From assembly GCA_964226685.1 (NCBI GenBank), contig CAXQRU010000018.1:1-14651 (forward strand): DNA of 14,651 nt. Reading direction: 5' to 3'. Under the pieces are notes generated by a model, which worked only from the letters and a program-made list of their open reading frames with translations, was not told the origin of the DNA and ran no database searches. The translations under genes and the position numbers were made by a program. Of the stretch, positions 6,887 through 13,699 are shown piece after piece (the first letter of the stretch is position 1; each line of letters starts with the position of its first letter). This DNA is from CAXQRU01 sp964226685 (lineage in GTDB: Bacteria; Pseudomonadota; Gammaproteobacteria; Pseudomonadales; Cellvibrionaceae).

Positions 6887-7347
6887 ATCAAATTGACCTT
6901 GAAGATAATGAGTTTTTGGGTACGGCTCAAGTATTAATCGTAGCCTTGGTGATTTCATTGGCTGTTACGGTTTTTATGGCTTACTACGCGCCAATTTATT
7001 TTGCAAAAGCTAAATTGACTGAGTTTGTCAGCGTCTATGGGCCAGTAAGAGCCAATGTTTCTGAGCACTATGCGGTCAAAGGTGTGCTGCCTACTCATGA
7101 TGATATTAAGCATTGCCCTGAATGCCTTGGATTTTCTAAGTCAAAGTCTGGTCTCGTAATAACAGCCATGCCATTTTTTTATGATGACCAGTATCATTTT
7201 AAAACCAATGTGGGTGGTAAAAATTATATTACCGTATCACCAGTCATTGATCATAAAACTCAGCGAATTGAGTGGTACTGTGGTTATACCATCAAAAATA
7301 CCCATACGACCGTTAACCCCCTATTTTTGCCCGTAAATTGTCGCTAA
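6883..7347 (+). CDS. Pilin-like protein lacking a prepilin peptidase site
   Basis: A 154-residue protein with one N-terminal membrane helix (about 12-35) after an acidic leader. It resembles the prepilin encoded 1 kb downstream. The segment starting AKLTEFVSVYG at residue 43 aligns without gaps over 28 positions with AKMVEAITLAS of the prepilin, including E-x-Y and a final LP/FP. Both proteins also end with W-x-C-G, then FLP-x-x-C-R, the likely disulfide loop. It lacks the G-F-T-L-V-E processing site and the +5 glutamate: the aligned positions are Gly13 and Val17. It should therefore stay as an uncleaved membrane-anchored pilin paralogue. GTG start at 6883, overlapping the upstream stop. Confidence 0.75.
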   Translation: MNQIDLEDNEFLGTAQVLIVALVISLAVTVFMAYYAPIYFAKAKLTEFVSVYGPVRANVSEHYAVKGVLPTHDDIKHCPECLGFSKSKSGLVITAMPFFYDDQYHFKTNVGGKNYITVSPVIDHKTQRIEWYCGYTIKNTHTTVNPLFLPVNCR

Positions 7348-7357
7348 GGAATTGAGT

Positions 7358-8314
7358 ATGAGTACACCACTAGAATCTGATCTTGCTTTTATCGCGCGGC
7401 AACTGTCCTTTGCGGCCAAACAGCCAGACTTTAACTACAAAGACGTGCTTGAGAAGCTCAAACGTAAAGCTGACCCTGAGTTCTCAGCTGCTATCGAACA
7501 AATGGAGCAATTGGAAGACCCAAATCAGTGCCATGCGAGCATGAAAAATCTAGCCACTATTTTGTGTCAAGCAAAACCGCAGCCGGCTACGATGGGCCTG
7601 ACCATCAATCGTTTTGTAAAACTCAAGCAAAAATTGCAACAAGATGTCTATCAATACTTCTATAGTTTGCGAAACCAGTTTTTTTACAGTATGGCTTTGA
7701 TTCTAATTGCCTTATCTATCTCTGCTCTTTATGGGTTTGTTGTGTATCCCAGTATCGAGCAGATGGAATATGGTAATTTGCCCGATTTCGCCAAGTTTAT
7801 GGTTGGAGGTGGTTACTTTCTATTGATGTGGGTGTTAGCTGTGATTTTTTTATTGTTGCTGTGTTTGTATCTAGCCTCAGGCCGTATGGTAAAAAAGGTT
7901 AGCCACTTGGCCATTGCTAAAGGCGTTGGCTGGGTGCTTCGCCCGTTTGCTAAAGGACTGGTTGATTCAGTTAATCGCTACGTACTTTTGAGCTATATTC
8001 AATTGTTTAAATTGGCCGGTAATACTTCTCAGCAGGCTGTCAGTAATGCCTTGGCCCTAGCGGGATATAATAATTCATTGCGCGATTGCTTCCCGAAAAG
8101 GCTGTGCCAGCAAATAGAGTCAAGTATTGTTACTCAAACCTTAAGTCAAGAATTGCAATACCAACTAGATCATGCCTCAGAGCAGCTCACTGGGAGTCTG
8201 GTTCGCGTTAGGCGCTTTCTGACCTTGGGTTTGCAGTTATTCATTTTTTTGGTGATAGCGATTTTGGTCATGGCTTTGTATTTGCCAATTTTTCAAATGG
8301 GAAGTGTGGCGTAA
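7358..8314 (+). CDS. Diverged PilC/GspF-type inner-membrane platform protein
   Basis: A 318-residue protein with the T2SF layout. A soluble N-terminal domain (1-105) is followed by a membrane helix (about 108-130), a short PSIEQMEYGNLP segment resembling the GspF motif before the second helix, a helix pair at about 145-172, a second soluble domain (175-285) and a last helix ending ALYLPIFQMGSVA. That C-terminus is the hallmark of PilC/GspF. It is shorter than typical PilC (about 400 residues) and its soluble domains are diverged. ATG at 7358 is preferred because AAGGA (7346-7350) lies 7 nt upstream; a TTG at 7352 has no room for a Shine-Dalgarno. It probably organises assembly of the adjacent pilins, using an ATPase encoded elsewhere. 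Confidence 0.8.
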   Translation: MSTPLESDLAFIARQLSFAAKQPDFNYKDVLEKLKRKADPEFSAAIEQMEQLEDPNQCHASMKNLATILCQAKPQPATMGLTINRFVKLKQKLQQDVYQYFYSLRNQFFYSMALILIALSISALYGFVVYPSIEQMEYGNLPDFAKFMVGGGYFLLMWVLAVIFLLLLCLYLASGRMVKKVSHLAIAKGVGWVLRPFAKGLVDSVNRYVLLSYIQLFKLAGNTSQQAVSNALALAGYNNSLRDCFPKRLCQQIESSIVTQTLSQELQYQLDHASEQLTGSLVRVRRFLTLGLQLFIFLVIAILVMALYLPIFQMGSVA

Positions 8315-8326
8315 TTGGAGATAGGT

Positions 8327-8806
8327 ATGAAAAAAGTAGCGGGTTTTACATTGGTAGAATTGATGATAGTGGTAGCGATTATTGGCATTTTGGCGTCCAT
8401 AGCGCTACCTACTTATCAAGACTATACCACTCGGGCCAAAATGGTGGAGGCGATTACTCTCGCCTCAGAATTGAAGTCAGGTGTTATTGACTACTATCGA
8501 GAAAAAGATCGTTTTCCGGTAGATAATAACGAAGCGGGTGCGCCTCTACCTGAACATCTTATCGGCCACTATGTCAAATCGGTCACGGTGGAGGAGGGTG
8601 CATTGCATGTTGAAATTGGCAATAAAATGCCTGCAGTATTGGATGGTAAAATCTTGATCCTAAGGCCACTTATCGTCACCGCCAACCCAACTAGCCCGGT
8701 TTCATGGTTGTGTGGTGGTGATACCCCGCCCCAAGGAATGACCCCGATTGGGCAAAATAAGACCAATGTCCCGAACCAATTCTTGCCGGCTAGCTGTCGT
8801 CAGTAG
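8327..8806 (+). CDS. Type IV prepilin (PilA/PilE-like)
   Basis: A 159-residue prepilin with a short class III leader MKKVAG and cleavage before Phe7 (G-FTLVELMIVVAIIGILASIA), with the +5 glutamate present. The N-terminal helix continues into PTYQDYTTRAKMVEA, typical of major pilins. The C-terminal region has a cysteine pair (WLCGG and ASCRQ) that probably forms the D-loop disulfide. ATG at 8327 is used because GGAG (8317-8320) is 6 nt upstream; a TTG at 8315 is less likely. It is the last gene of the cassette. PilD would process it and it would be assembled into a fibre or pseudopilus. Whether it is a major pilin or a cassette-specific one cannot be seen. Confidence 0.93.
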   Translation: MKKVAGFTLVELMIVVAIIGILASIALPTYQDYTTRAKMVEAITLASELKSGVIDYYREKDRFPVDNNEAGAPLPEHLIGHYVKSVTVEEGALHVEIGNKMPAVLDGKILILRPLIVTANPTSPVSWLCGGDTPPQGMTPIGQNKTNVPNQFLPASCRQ

Positions 8807-8846
8807 GTCAATAAAGAAGCCAGTACCAATATTACCGCCAGGGGGC

Positions 8847-8852
8847 TATAAT
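8847..8852 (+). promoter_or_regulatory. Candidate -10 box upstream of gmhB-like/plsC
   Basis: TATAAT is a perfect -10 in the 127-nt gap after the prepilin gene, about 80 nt before the next ATG. There is no recognisable -35 at 16-18 nt. No terminator is visible after the prepilin gene, so readthrough is possible. Confidence 0.3.
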
Positions 8853-8933
8853 CTCGGCTTTTGATTTTGTTGGTTCCCCTATGGTGTTTCAAACTACAGA
8901 AAACATCGTGCGCCTAGCTCATGGGTCTGCTCT

Positions 8934-9398
8934 ATGATAGTGATCGCTCGAGATGGCGTCTTAAACGATTGTGAGCTGGGTAGCGTCAATCATCGAACTC
9001 AGTTATGTCTTCGAGACGATCGTGTGGCTCAGCTAGTCGAATTGCACCGAGCTGGGCATGAGATTGTATTGATCGCCAGTCAGCCAGGTTTAAGTGTAGG
9101 CACTCTTGGGTTGGATGAATTGGATGCTATTCACTCACAAGTGCACCAAGCCGTAGAAGCCGCTGGCGGGCAAATTGCTGGGTTGTTCTACTGTCCTCAT
9201 GAGGCAAACGATCAATGTAACTGCAAACCGCCTGCAACGGGCTTGTTTGAGGTGATCGCCATTGAGTACGATATAGCCTTAGATCAAATCATTTGTTTCA
9301 GCGCCAACGAATCTGAACAAACTGCGGCGGCACAAGCCGGTTGCCGTGTGATCGCCACCAATCAAAACCCATCCACTTCATTAATAGATCTACTTTAA
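8934..9398 (+). CDS. GmhB-like HAD protein, probably catalytically inactive
   Basis: A homologue of D-glycero-D-manno-heptose 1,7-bisphosphate phosphatase, 154 residues (usual about 180). The fold is recognisable from IARDGVLN (4-11), the AIHSQVHQAVEAAGG stretch (65-79) and the zinc loop CPHEANDQCNC (87-97), with C87, H89, C95 and C97 intact. The catalytic motifs are degraded. The nucleophile Asp of DxD is Ala5 (Asp7 remains), the motif II Thr aligns with Ala48, CRKP reads CKPP at 97-100, and GDxxxD reads SANESE at 123-128. The frame is open with no stops or shifts, so it may be a maintained pseudoenzyme. It lies 2 nt upstream of plsC, as in Pseudomonas. The Shine-Dalgarno is weak. Confidence 0.85.
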   Translation: MIVIARDGVLNDCELGSVNHRTQLCLRDDRVAQLVELHRAGHEIVLIASQPGLSVGTLGLDELDAIHSQVHQAVEAAGGQIAGLFYCPHEANDQCNCKPPATGLFEVIAIEYDIALDQIICFSANESEQTAAAQAGCRVIATNQNPSTSLIDLL

Positions 9399-9400
9399 TT

Positions 9401-10144
9401 ATGATTTTATTTCTTCGTGCGCTCTTGTTTTATATTGTTTATGTGCCTCTCTCCATTTTTTATGGCTCCATGAGTTTTTTGCTGCTGTGTTTACCTAAAA
9501 AAACCTACGTTGCGTTGTTGAATTTGTGGAGTGATGCCACCGTTATTTGGTTGCGGCTCACTTGCAACATTAGTCATACCATAGAGGGTGAGCATAACTT
9601 TAAAAATGTAGGGGGGCCTTGCGTGATTGTCTCCAATCATCAAAGCGTGTGGGAGACTTATTTTTTACAGGGCTATCTGATGCCCGTTTGTACCGTGCTT
9701 AAAAAAGAATTGCTGGGCATTCCGTTTTTTGGTTGGGGCCTACGTCTTTATGATCCAATTCCAATTGATCGAAAAAATCCTGTTGCATCGATTAAAAAAA
9801 TCAAAAAGGACGGAGTGCAGAGAATTCAAAGTGGCAGTAGTGTGTTGATTTTCCCTGAGGGTACCAGGCGTCCTCCCGGTGATATCGGTACTTATGCTCG
9901 TAGTGCCGTCGATATTGCGAAAGCAACGGGAGTGCCGATTATTCCCATCGTGCACAACGCTGGCTGTTTCTGGTTGAATAAGCGCATGATCAAAATAGCA
10001 GGCAATATTGAAATGATTATTGGTGAGCCGATTATTGTGGGTGATCGCGGTACCAAAGAGGTGATTGCCGAAATTCAAGAGTGGACTGAAACGAGAACGG
10101 CCGAGATTATGGCCCGACTTGAGGCCTCTAAGCGCTCAGCTTAG
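9401..10144 (+). CDS. plsC: 1-acyl-sn-glycerol-3-phosphate acyltransferase (PlsC family)
   Basis: Predicted inner-membrane acyltransferase that converts lysophosphatidic acid to phosphatidic acid. 247 residues, normal for the family. It has an N-terminal membrane helix (2-30), the catalytic NHQSVWE at 79-85 (H80; Glu85 in the usual Asp position, as in related Pseudomonas proteins), the substrate-binding FPEGTR at 151-156, and VPIIPIVHNAG at 178-188. ATG at 9401 starts 2 nt after the upstream TAA and has no clear Shine-Dalgarno, which suggests translational coupling. A longer in-frame start at 9341 would lie inside the upstream gene. Its stop overlaps the convergent gene's stop. Confidence 0.94.
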   Translation: MILFLRALLFYIVYVPLSIFYGSMSFLLLCLPKKTYVALLNLWSDATVIWLRLTCNISHTIEGEHNFKNVGGPCVIVSNHQSVWETYFLQGYLMPVCTVLKKELLGIPFFGWGLRLYDPIPIDRKNPVASIKKIKKDGVQRIQSGSSVLIFPEGTRRPPGDIGTYARSAVDIAKATGVPIIPIVHNAGCFWLNKRMIKIAGNIEMIIGEPIIVGDRGTKEVIAEIQEWTETRTAEIMARLEASKRSA

Positions 10145-10590
10145 AGGTTTTCTTCAGCCAGTAAGGCGTCAATGGAATCATTGTAGTTCGACAGCTTATT
10201 TCTGACGATTTCTGAAATTTCATCTTCGCTTAACAGCTTGTGAGCACTGAGAATCCGCAACGATTCAAAATCGCAGCCGTCATCATCTGACTGTTGAGCC
10301 CATTCTTGAAGTTGGGATACGCAGATCTTAAGGGCACTATCATCGTAATTGGCGATAATGTGAAAAATCAACGTAAACCGCCAAGCACTATTGGCGGCTT
10401 TGGCCACCTGTAACACGTTATTCACACCATTTCGACCTAGATGAATGAAATAGGCGTAAATGGTCTCAATTTGGGGGTGTTCGGGATTCTCTGTCCATGT
10501 TAACAACTGGTGCAGATGCTCCTTGTTTAGGGGGTACCCTAAAGAGATAATCTCATCAACACGAGCGGAATCAATTTGTTTAAACATCAT
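10141..10590 (-). CDS. Hypothetical helical protein, possibly DUF5071-like
   Basis: A 149-residue soluble, acidic, mostly helical protein with no signal peptide. SLGYPLNKEHLHQLLTWTEN (residues 16-35) resembles the start of DUF5071-type domains (GYP, then LPxLLEW). The later W-R-F-T-L-I segment (70-75) also fits loosely; this is from memory and uncertain. DUF5071-like and related HEAT-like proteins are often found as immunity-type or orphan cytoplasmic proteins, but nothing here shows a partner. Start ATG at 10590, with a second ATG next to it at 10587; neither has a good Shine-Dalgarno. The gene is convergent with plsC, and their stops overlap. Confidence 0.7.
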   Translation of the reverse strand: MMFKQIDSARVDEIISLGYPLNKEHLHQLLTWTENPEHPQIETIYAYFIHLGRNGVNNVLQVAKAANSAWRFTLIFHIIANYDDSALKICVSQLQEWAQQSDDDGCDFESLRILSAHKLLSEDEISEIVRNKLSNYNDSIDALLAEENL

Positions 10591-10623
10591 AGTCTACCGT
10601 TAGCGTTCCAATTTAACGCGGCC

Positions 10624-10652
10624 ATTATGTCACAACCTTCCTCAACAACCAA
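10624..10652 (-). promoter_or_regulatory. Candidate extended -10 promoter for the convergent hypothetical gene
   Basis: On the minus strand, TGACATAAT (extended -10; hexamer at 10624-10629) is preceded at 17 nt by TTGGTT (3/6 match). The predicted 5' UTR is under 30 nt. Confidence 0.4.
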
Positions 10653-10916
10653 ATAGATGTTGCTTAAATATCTGATTTTATTGGTTTTGTTAATTGTTTC
10701 ACAGGCTTGTCGCGTAAACTAACTTGTTTCCTTGGAGGTCATTTCCTCAAAAAACCGCAATTTTTGGTTGATCATGGTGGAGTTTGTGTCGTCCGTTTTT
10801 TGATCGGTTTGTGGTGGCCGCTGAAACCCCAATGTTTTCTTAAACTTTCATGCCTTATTAAATAATCGACATCCTACAGGCTTGTTTCGAAAGAGAATAG
10901 TTTTGGACTCAGGCGA

Positions 10917-11102
10917 CTAAATCCGATGGTAGCCCCTTTTTCTGTAATGCAAGTCGATATAGCGACTGTCTTGCTGAGTTTTCTCTTGATGATACTCCTG
11001 TGAGTACTGTACTCTTAAATCATCTATCTGCAGGGCAATCTCACTGTCTTTAGGAGTTGTAGACTCTTTTATAATTTCATTTTCTCTTTGTGGTTCTCCT
11101 TT
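10917..11102 (-). pseudogene. Start-less open frame, possible gene remnant
   Basis: The minus-strand frame between stops at 11105-11103 and 10919-10917 encodes 61 residues with coding-like composition, including SEIALQIDDLRVQYSQEYHQ and ending RYIDLHYRKRGYHRI. It has no ATG, GTG or TTG near its beginning. ATG at 11080 is in another frame and hits TAA after AAA TTA; one extra A in that run would restore a 54-codon frame. It is either a frameshifted small gene or the 3' piece of a larger one. The family is not recognised. Confidence 0.35.
11070..11075 (+). promoter_or_regulatory. Candidate -10 box for the 199-residue hypothetical gene
   Basis: A perfect TATAAT about 30 nt before the ATG at 11105, without a recognisable -35. 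Confidence 0.3.
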
Positions 11103-11104
11103 TT

Positions 11105-11704
11105 ATGAAATTCAAAAATTATGCTCAATCAATCAGCAAACGAGCCAAAATTCTTCTGGTCATACTGGTAGTGTTCTTTCCGTTAAAAATGATCATGGAG
11201 GTGATTCGCATGCCCAATTTTCGCGGCAGTGACATTACTGTGGCCCACTCTCCAGATGGCATCTACAAGGGTTTGGTCATTCATTTGCCAAATGAATGGA
11301 TTAACCGCAAGCGGACATTCTTTGATATCTTTTTTAGTAGTCGCCGCTCGACTTGGGGTGTGCTGATGGATGCTGAAACCGAGGAGGTGAAGGCGTTTTA
11401 TTCATTCGACCGCGACTGGCAGACATTTGGAGGTGGAGTCTGGGTTTGTGATGAACCGCGCAGTGGCTGCTACAAGCGCTACTTTGGTTATGAAGAGGAT
11501 GGGGCGAGCTTGCCACCCAGCCTCTGGCGGCAAGCTCATGCCAAACTGGTGGTCATATTTTGGGGATTTGACATCGCTGAGATGAAGTCACAGCAGATCT
11601 ATTGTCACAACCAGCCCGTGCTCTCGCCGATTAAGGTGGTTTGCAGCAACCAACCTGATGACGAACCGTTCGGTCTTGTAGATCCGTCAGTTCCTCGAGA
11701 CTAA
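11105..11704 (+). CDS. Hypothetical membrane-anchored protein
   Basis: A 199-residue protein I do not recognise. Residues 14-33 form a single membrane helix after a basic N-terminus, giving a type II anchored or signal-peptide protein. The remainder is soluble and has AHSPDGIYKGLVI (47-59), FYSFDRDWQTFGGGVWVC (98-115) and four cysteines (C115, C122, C167, C180) that could pair in the periplasm. ATG at 11105 is chosen; GTG at 11090 would add five residues. Neither has a Shine-Dalgarno. It lies alone between a possible gene remnant and the YD-repeat lipoprotein, in a region rich in degraded sequence. Confidence 0.65.
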   Translation: MKFKNYAQSISKRAKILLVILVVFFPLKMIMEVIRMPNFRGSDITVAHSPDGIYKGLVIHLPNEWINRKRTFFDIFFSSRRSTWGVLMDAETEEVKAFYSFDRDWQTFGGGVWVCDEPRSGCYKRYFGYEEDGASLPPSLWRQAHAKLVVIFWGFDIAEMKSQQIYCHNQPVLSPIKVVCSNQPDDEPFGLVDPSVPRD

Positions 11705-11721
11705 TCAATCTGTTGGCAGAA

Positions 11722-11828
11722 AATATCGACTGAGTTTAACCGATATGCCTTATAAATAAATTTGCACAACGAGTTATCGAAAATTCATTACCCAGCTCGG
11801 CTGATGAATGGCGTATTCAGTCGATATT
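11722..11828. repeat. Nested inverted repeat between convergent genes
   Basis: AATATCGACTG (11722-11732) and CAGTCGATATT (11818-11828) are perfect 11-nt arms, 85 nt apart. Inside lies ATTCAT (11783-11788), CAGC-TCG-GCTG (11793-11803) and ATGAAT (11804-11809), forming a bulged stem. It lies between the convergent 199-residue gene and the lipoprotein gene. There is no T-run. It could be a small mobile repeat or an mRNA 3'-end structure. Confidence 0.45.
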
Positions 11829-11858
11829 AGTAAGAGCGTTTATCATAGACATGCCTCA

Positions 11859-13646
11859 TTAATAGAAGCGCTCAAACGCGTGAAACCATGTTGTTTCGTT
11901 ACCATAAACTCGTGAAACATCATAATTTTCTATGCCATTATCATAATTAACATTAATAAGCCTATTATTTTCATCATACTGATAGGTTGCAAACGTATCA
12001 AGCACTCCATCGTTATCACTGTCCTCTTGACTCGCCGTCATTTTGCCATCAGTGTCATATTCGTAGGTTGACAAATGAAACAACTGGTCATCCACAAATC
12101 CCTCAATACGCATCAAATGATTGCCATCATAAACATACTCGTAAATTGCATCTAAATCTCCTATATATGTAGCCTCACTCTTTTTACTAATCGAATGTTT
12201 AAGGGTCACATTATTATTATCATCATATTGATATTGTACTATCCTACTTTCACCCAAATAAATCGCATAATTTGCTACCAATAGTACATTTGAATTTTCG
12301 TCATATACTGTTGTGACAGTAGTGTCAATCACCCCATCAGCGTCCCTATCTTCCTCTGTTCGAAGACAATTTCCTTTTTCATCATAATCATATGACACTA
12401 CTTCATCCATTATGCCATCGTTATCGTAGTCTTCTTCCACTAAAATCGTATTGCCATAGGTATCGTAGGTGGTATAGGTGAGAGCGACCAAATCAATATT
12501 GCCATCGGCATTGTCATCTTCTTCACAGCGTGTTGCCTTTTGAATTGCGTTACCTGTGGTTTTGCAAGTTTCCCTGTAAACAAGATTTGTGTCTCTATAT
12601 ATTTCAAAGGTTTCTATATTTTTATCCCAGTCATACGTTGTTATTCTTGTGCCCTTTATCTCAGAAATTATTCGACCATAGCTATCATATTTATATTCTT
12701 TTTCACCAGTAAAATCTTTCTCGTAAGTTTTATTTCCCTCATCATTCCACATTGCAAATGATTCATGAGATTCCTCATTGTAGAAGCTATTTTTATAGAT
12801 TGGGTTGCCATTATTGTCATACTCATAGGTGAGATGATAATTGGTAGAATTTCTATCTACTCTCATCAGCTGAGAGGGTGATGGTAGCCCTAAGACACTA
12901 TTTAAGTCAGCTAGTGCATGTTGGGGGAATTTTAGCGAACGCGCCTCAGAAAAAATGGATTGATTAGATTCAATGAAAGCGTCATAAAGTGGGTTGTTTC
13001 TGAATAGGGTGTTGCTGGTTACCCAAAATGGGCTTGTGCTAGAATAAAAGTTAAAAGCCCTTTTATGAAAATTGACTTGCTTCTTGTTAAAAAGCTTAAC
13101 CACCTCTGGTCGAATTTCAATGCCATTATTAAGATTATTGTCATAATCTAAAGACTGTAATAATACTGCCATATTTATAACTGCACGATAGTTAGCTTTT
13201 TCAAAAAGAATGTCAAAATAATTCGTAGAAATATGATAAGAGCGATAAAAATCCGCTTCTGTTAGCGGTTCTGCACCGGCGATATCATAAAGGGTTATTT
13301 GAGACTTTGCTGTTGTTGATCCCATTTTATGGCGACCAAAACAAAACGTCACCTGCTCTCCATCGCGATAATAAAATCCCCCGTTGACATCCGTAATGCC
13401 AGATAAGCTTTCTGTGCGATAAGTAAGCCCACTGATTTTGCTGGCCAATTGCCCCGTTAATAAATCGTCACCCGCATTGTTATTCCCTGAATCAACATAA
13501 CATTCTGGATTGGTCTCCTCCAGTTCTACAATCTCCTCTTTAGCCGGGGCTGCATCGTTGTTATTTTTTTCAGAGCCTCCTCCACTACAGGCGCCGAGAA
13601 GTAAACTTAATATACTAATTGTGAGAAGGGGTGCTTTTTTTTGCAT
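11859..13646 (-). CDS. Outer-membrane-type lipoprotein with YD-like and DxDxDG repeats
   Basis: 595 residues. A signal peptide ends in lipobox LGAC (C20), and Ser21 favours outer-membrane sorting. A Gly/Asn/Asp/Glu-rich linker follows. At about 63-180 is a domain with SGLTYRTESLSGITDVNGGF, DGEQVTF and LLQSLDYDNNLNNGIEI, a pattern I associate with marine gammaproteobacterial lipoproteins. From 270 on it carries degenerate YD-type repeats, for example YEYDNNGN (274), YKYDSYGR (318), YDYDEKGN (419), YQYDDNNN (472), YEYDTDGK (528) and YQYDENNR (555). Interleaved are four DxDxDGxxD motifs (377, 406, 433, 542) like thrombospondin type 3/dockerin calcium sites. It probably forms a cell-surface repeat fibre. 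The gene is AT-richer than its neighbours, which suggests acquisition. The Shine-Dalgarno is weak. Confidence 0.85.
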   Translation of the reverse strand: MQKKAPLLTISILSLLLGACSGGGSEKNNNDAAPAKEEIVELEETNPECYVDSGNNNAGDDLLTGQLASKISGLTYRTESLSGITDVNGGFYYRDGEQVTFCFGRHKMGSTTAKSQITLYDIAGAEPLTEADFYRSYHISTNYFDILFEKANYRAVINMAVLLQSLDYDNNLNNGIEIRPEVVKLFNKKQVNFHKRAFNFYSSTSPFWVTSNTLFRNNPLYDAFIESNQSIFSEARSLKFPQHALADLNSVLGLPSPSQLMRVDRNSTNYHLTYEYDNNGNPIYKNSFYNEESHESFAMWNDEGNKTYEKDFTGEKEYKYDSYGRIISEIKGTRITTYDWDKNIETFEIYRDTNLVYRETCKTTGNAIQKATRCEEDDNADGNIDLVALTYTTYDTYGNTILVEEDYDNDGIMDEVVSYDYDEKGNCLRTEEDRDADGVIDTTVTTVYDENSNVLLVANYAIYLGESRIVQYQYDDNNNVTLKHSISKKSEATYIGDLDAIYEYVYDGNHLMRIEGFVDDQLFHLSTYEYDTDGKMTASQEDSDNDGVLDTFATYQYDENNRLINVNYDNGIENYDVSRVYGNETTWFHAFERFY

Positions 13647-13669
13647 AACTTTATCAACCTGCGAAATGA

Positions 13670-13699
13670 TCTATAGAATTACCAATATTGTTGCTTCAA
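13670..13699 (-). promoter_or_regulatory. Candidate promoter of the YD-repeat lipoprotein
   Basis: On the minus strand TTGAAG (13699-13694, 4/6) and TATAGA (13675-13670, 4/6) are 18 nt apart, about 24 nt from the ATG at 13646. Confidence 0.35.

Larger units (their letters stand above)
10591..11104. other. Intergenic stretch with one candidate gene remnant
   Basis: About 514 nt without an intact gene. Its left edge holds the candidate minus-strand promoter at 10624-10652, and its right part (10917-11102) an open frame without a start codon. The middle, 10660-10915, is AT-rich and shows nothing I recognise on either strand. Confidence 0.6.

Noticed and set aside
11722..11828. Integron attC site
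   Set aside because: A GTTTAAC box occurs at 11734-11740, but there is no matching GTTRRRY at the other end and no integrase or gene cassette array.
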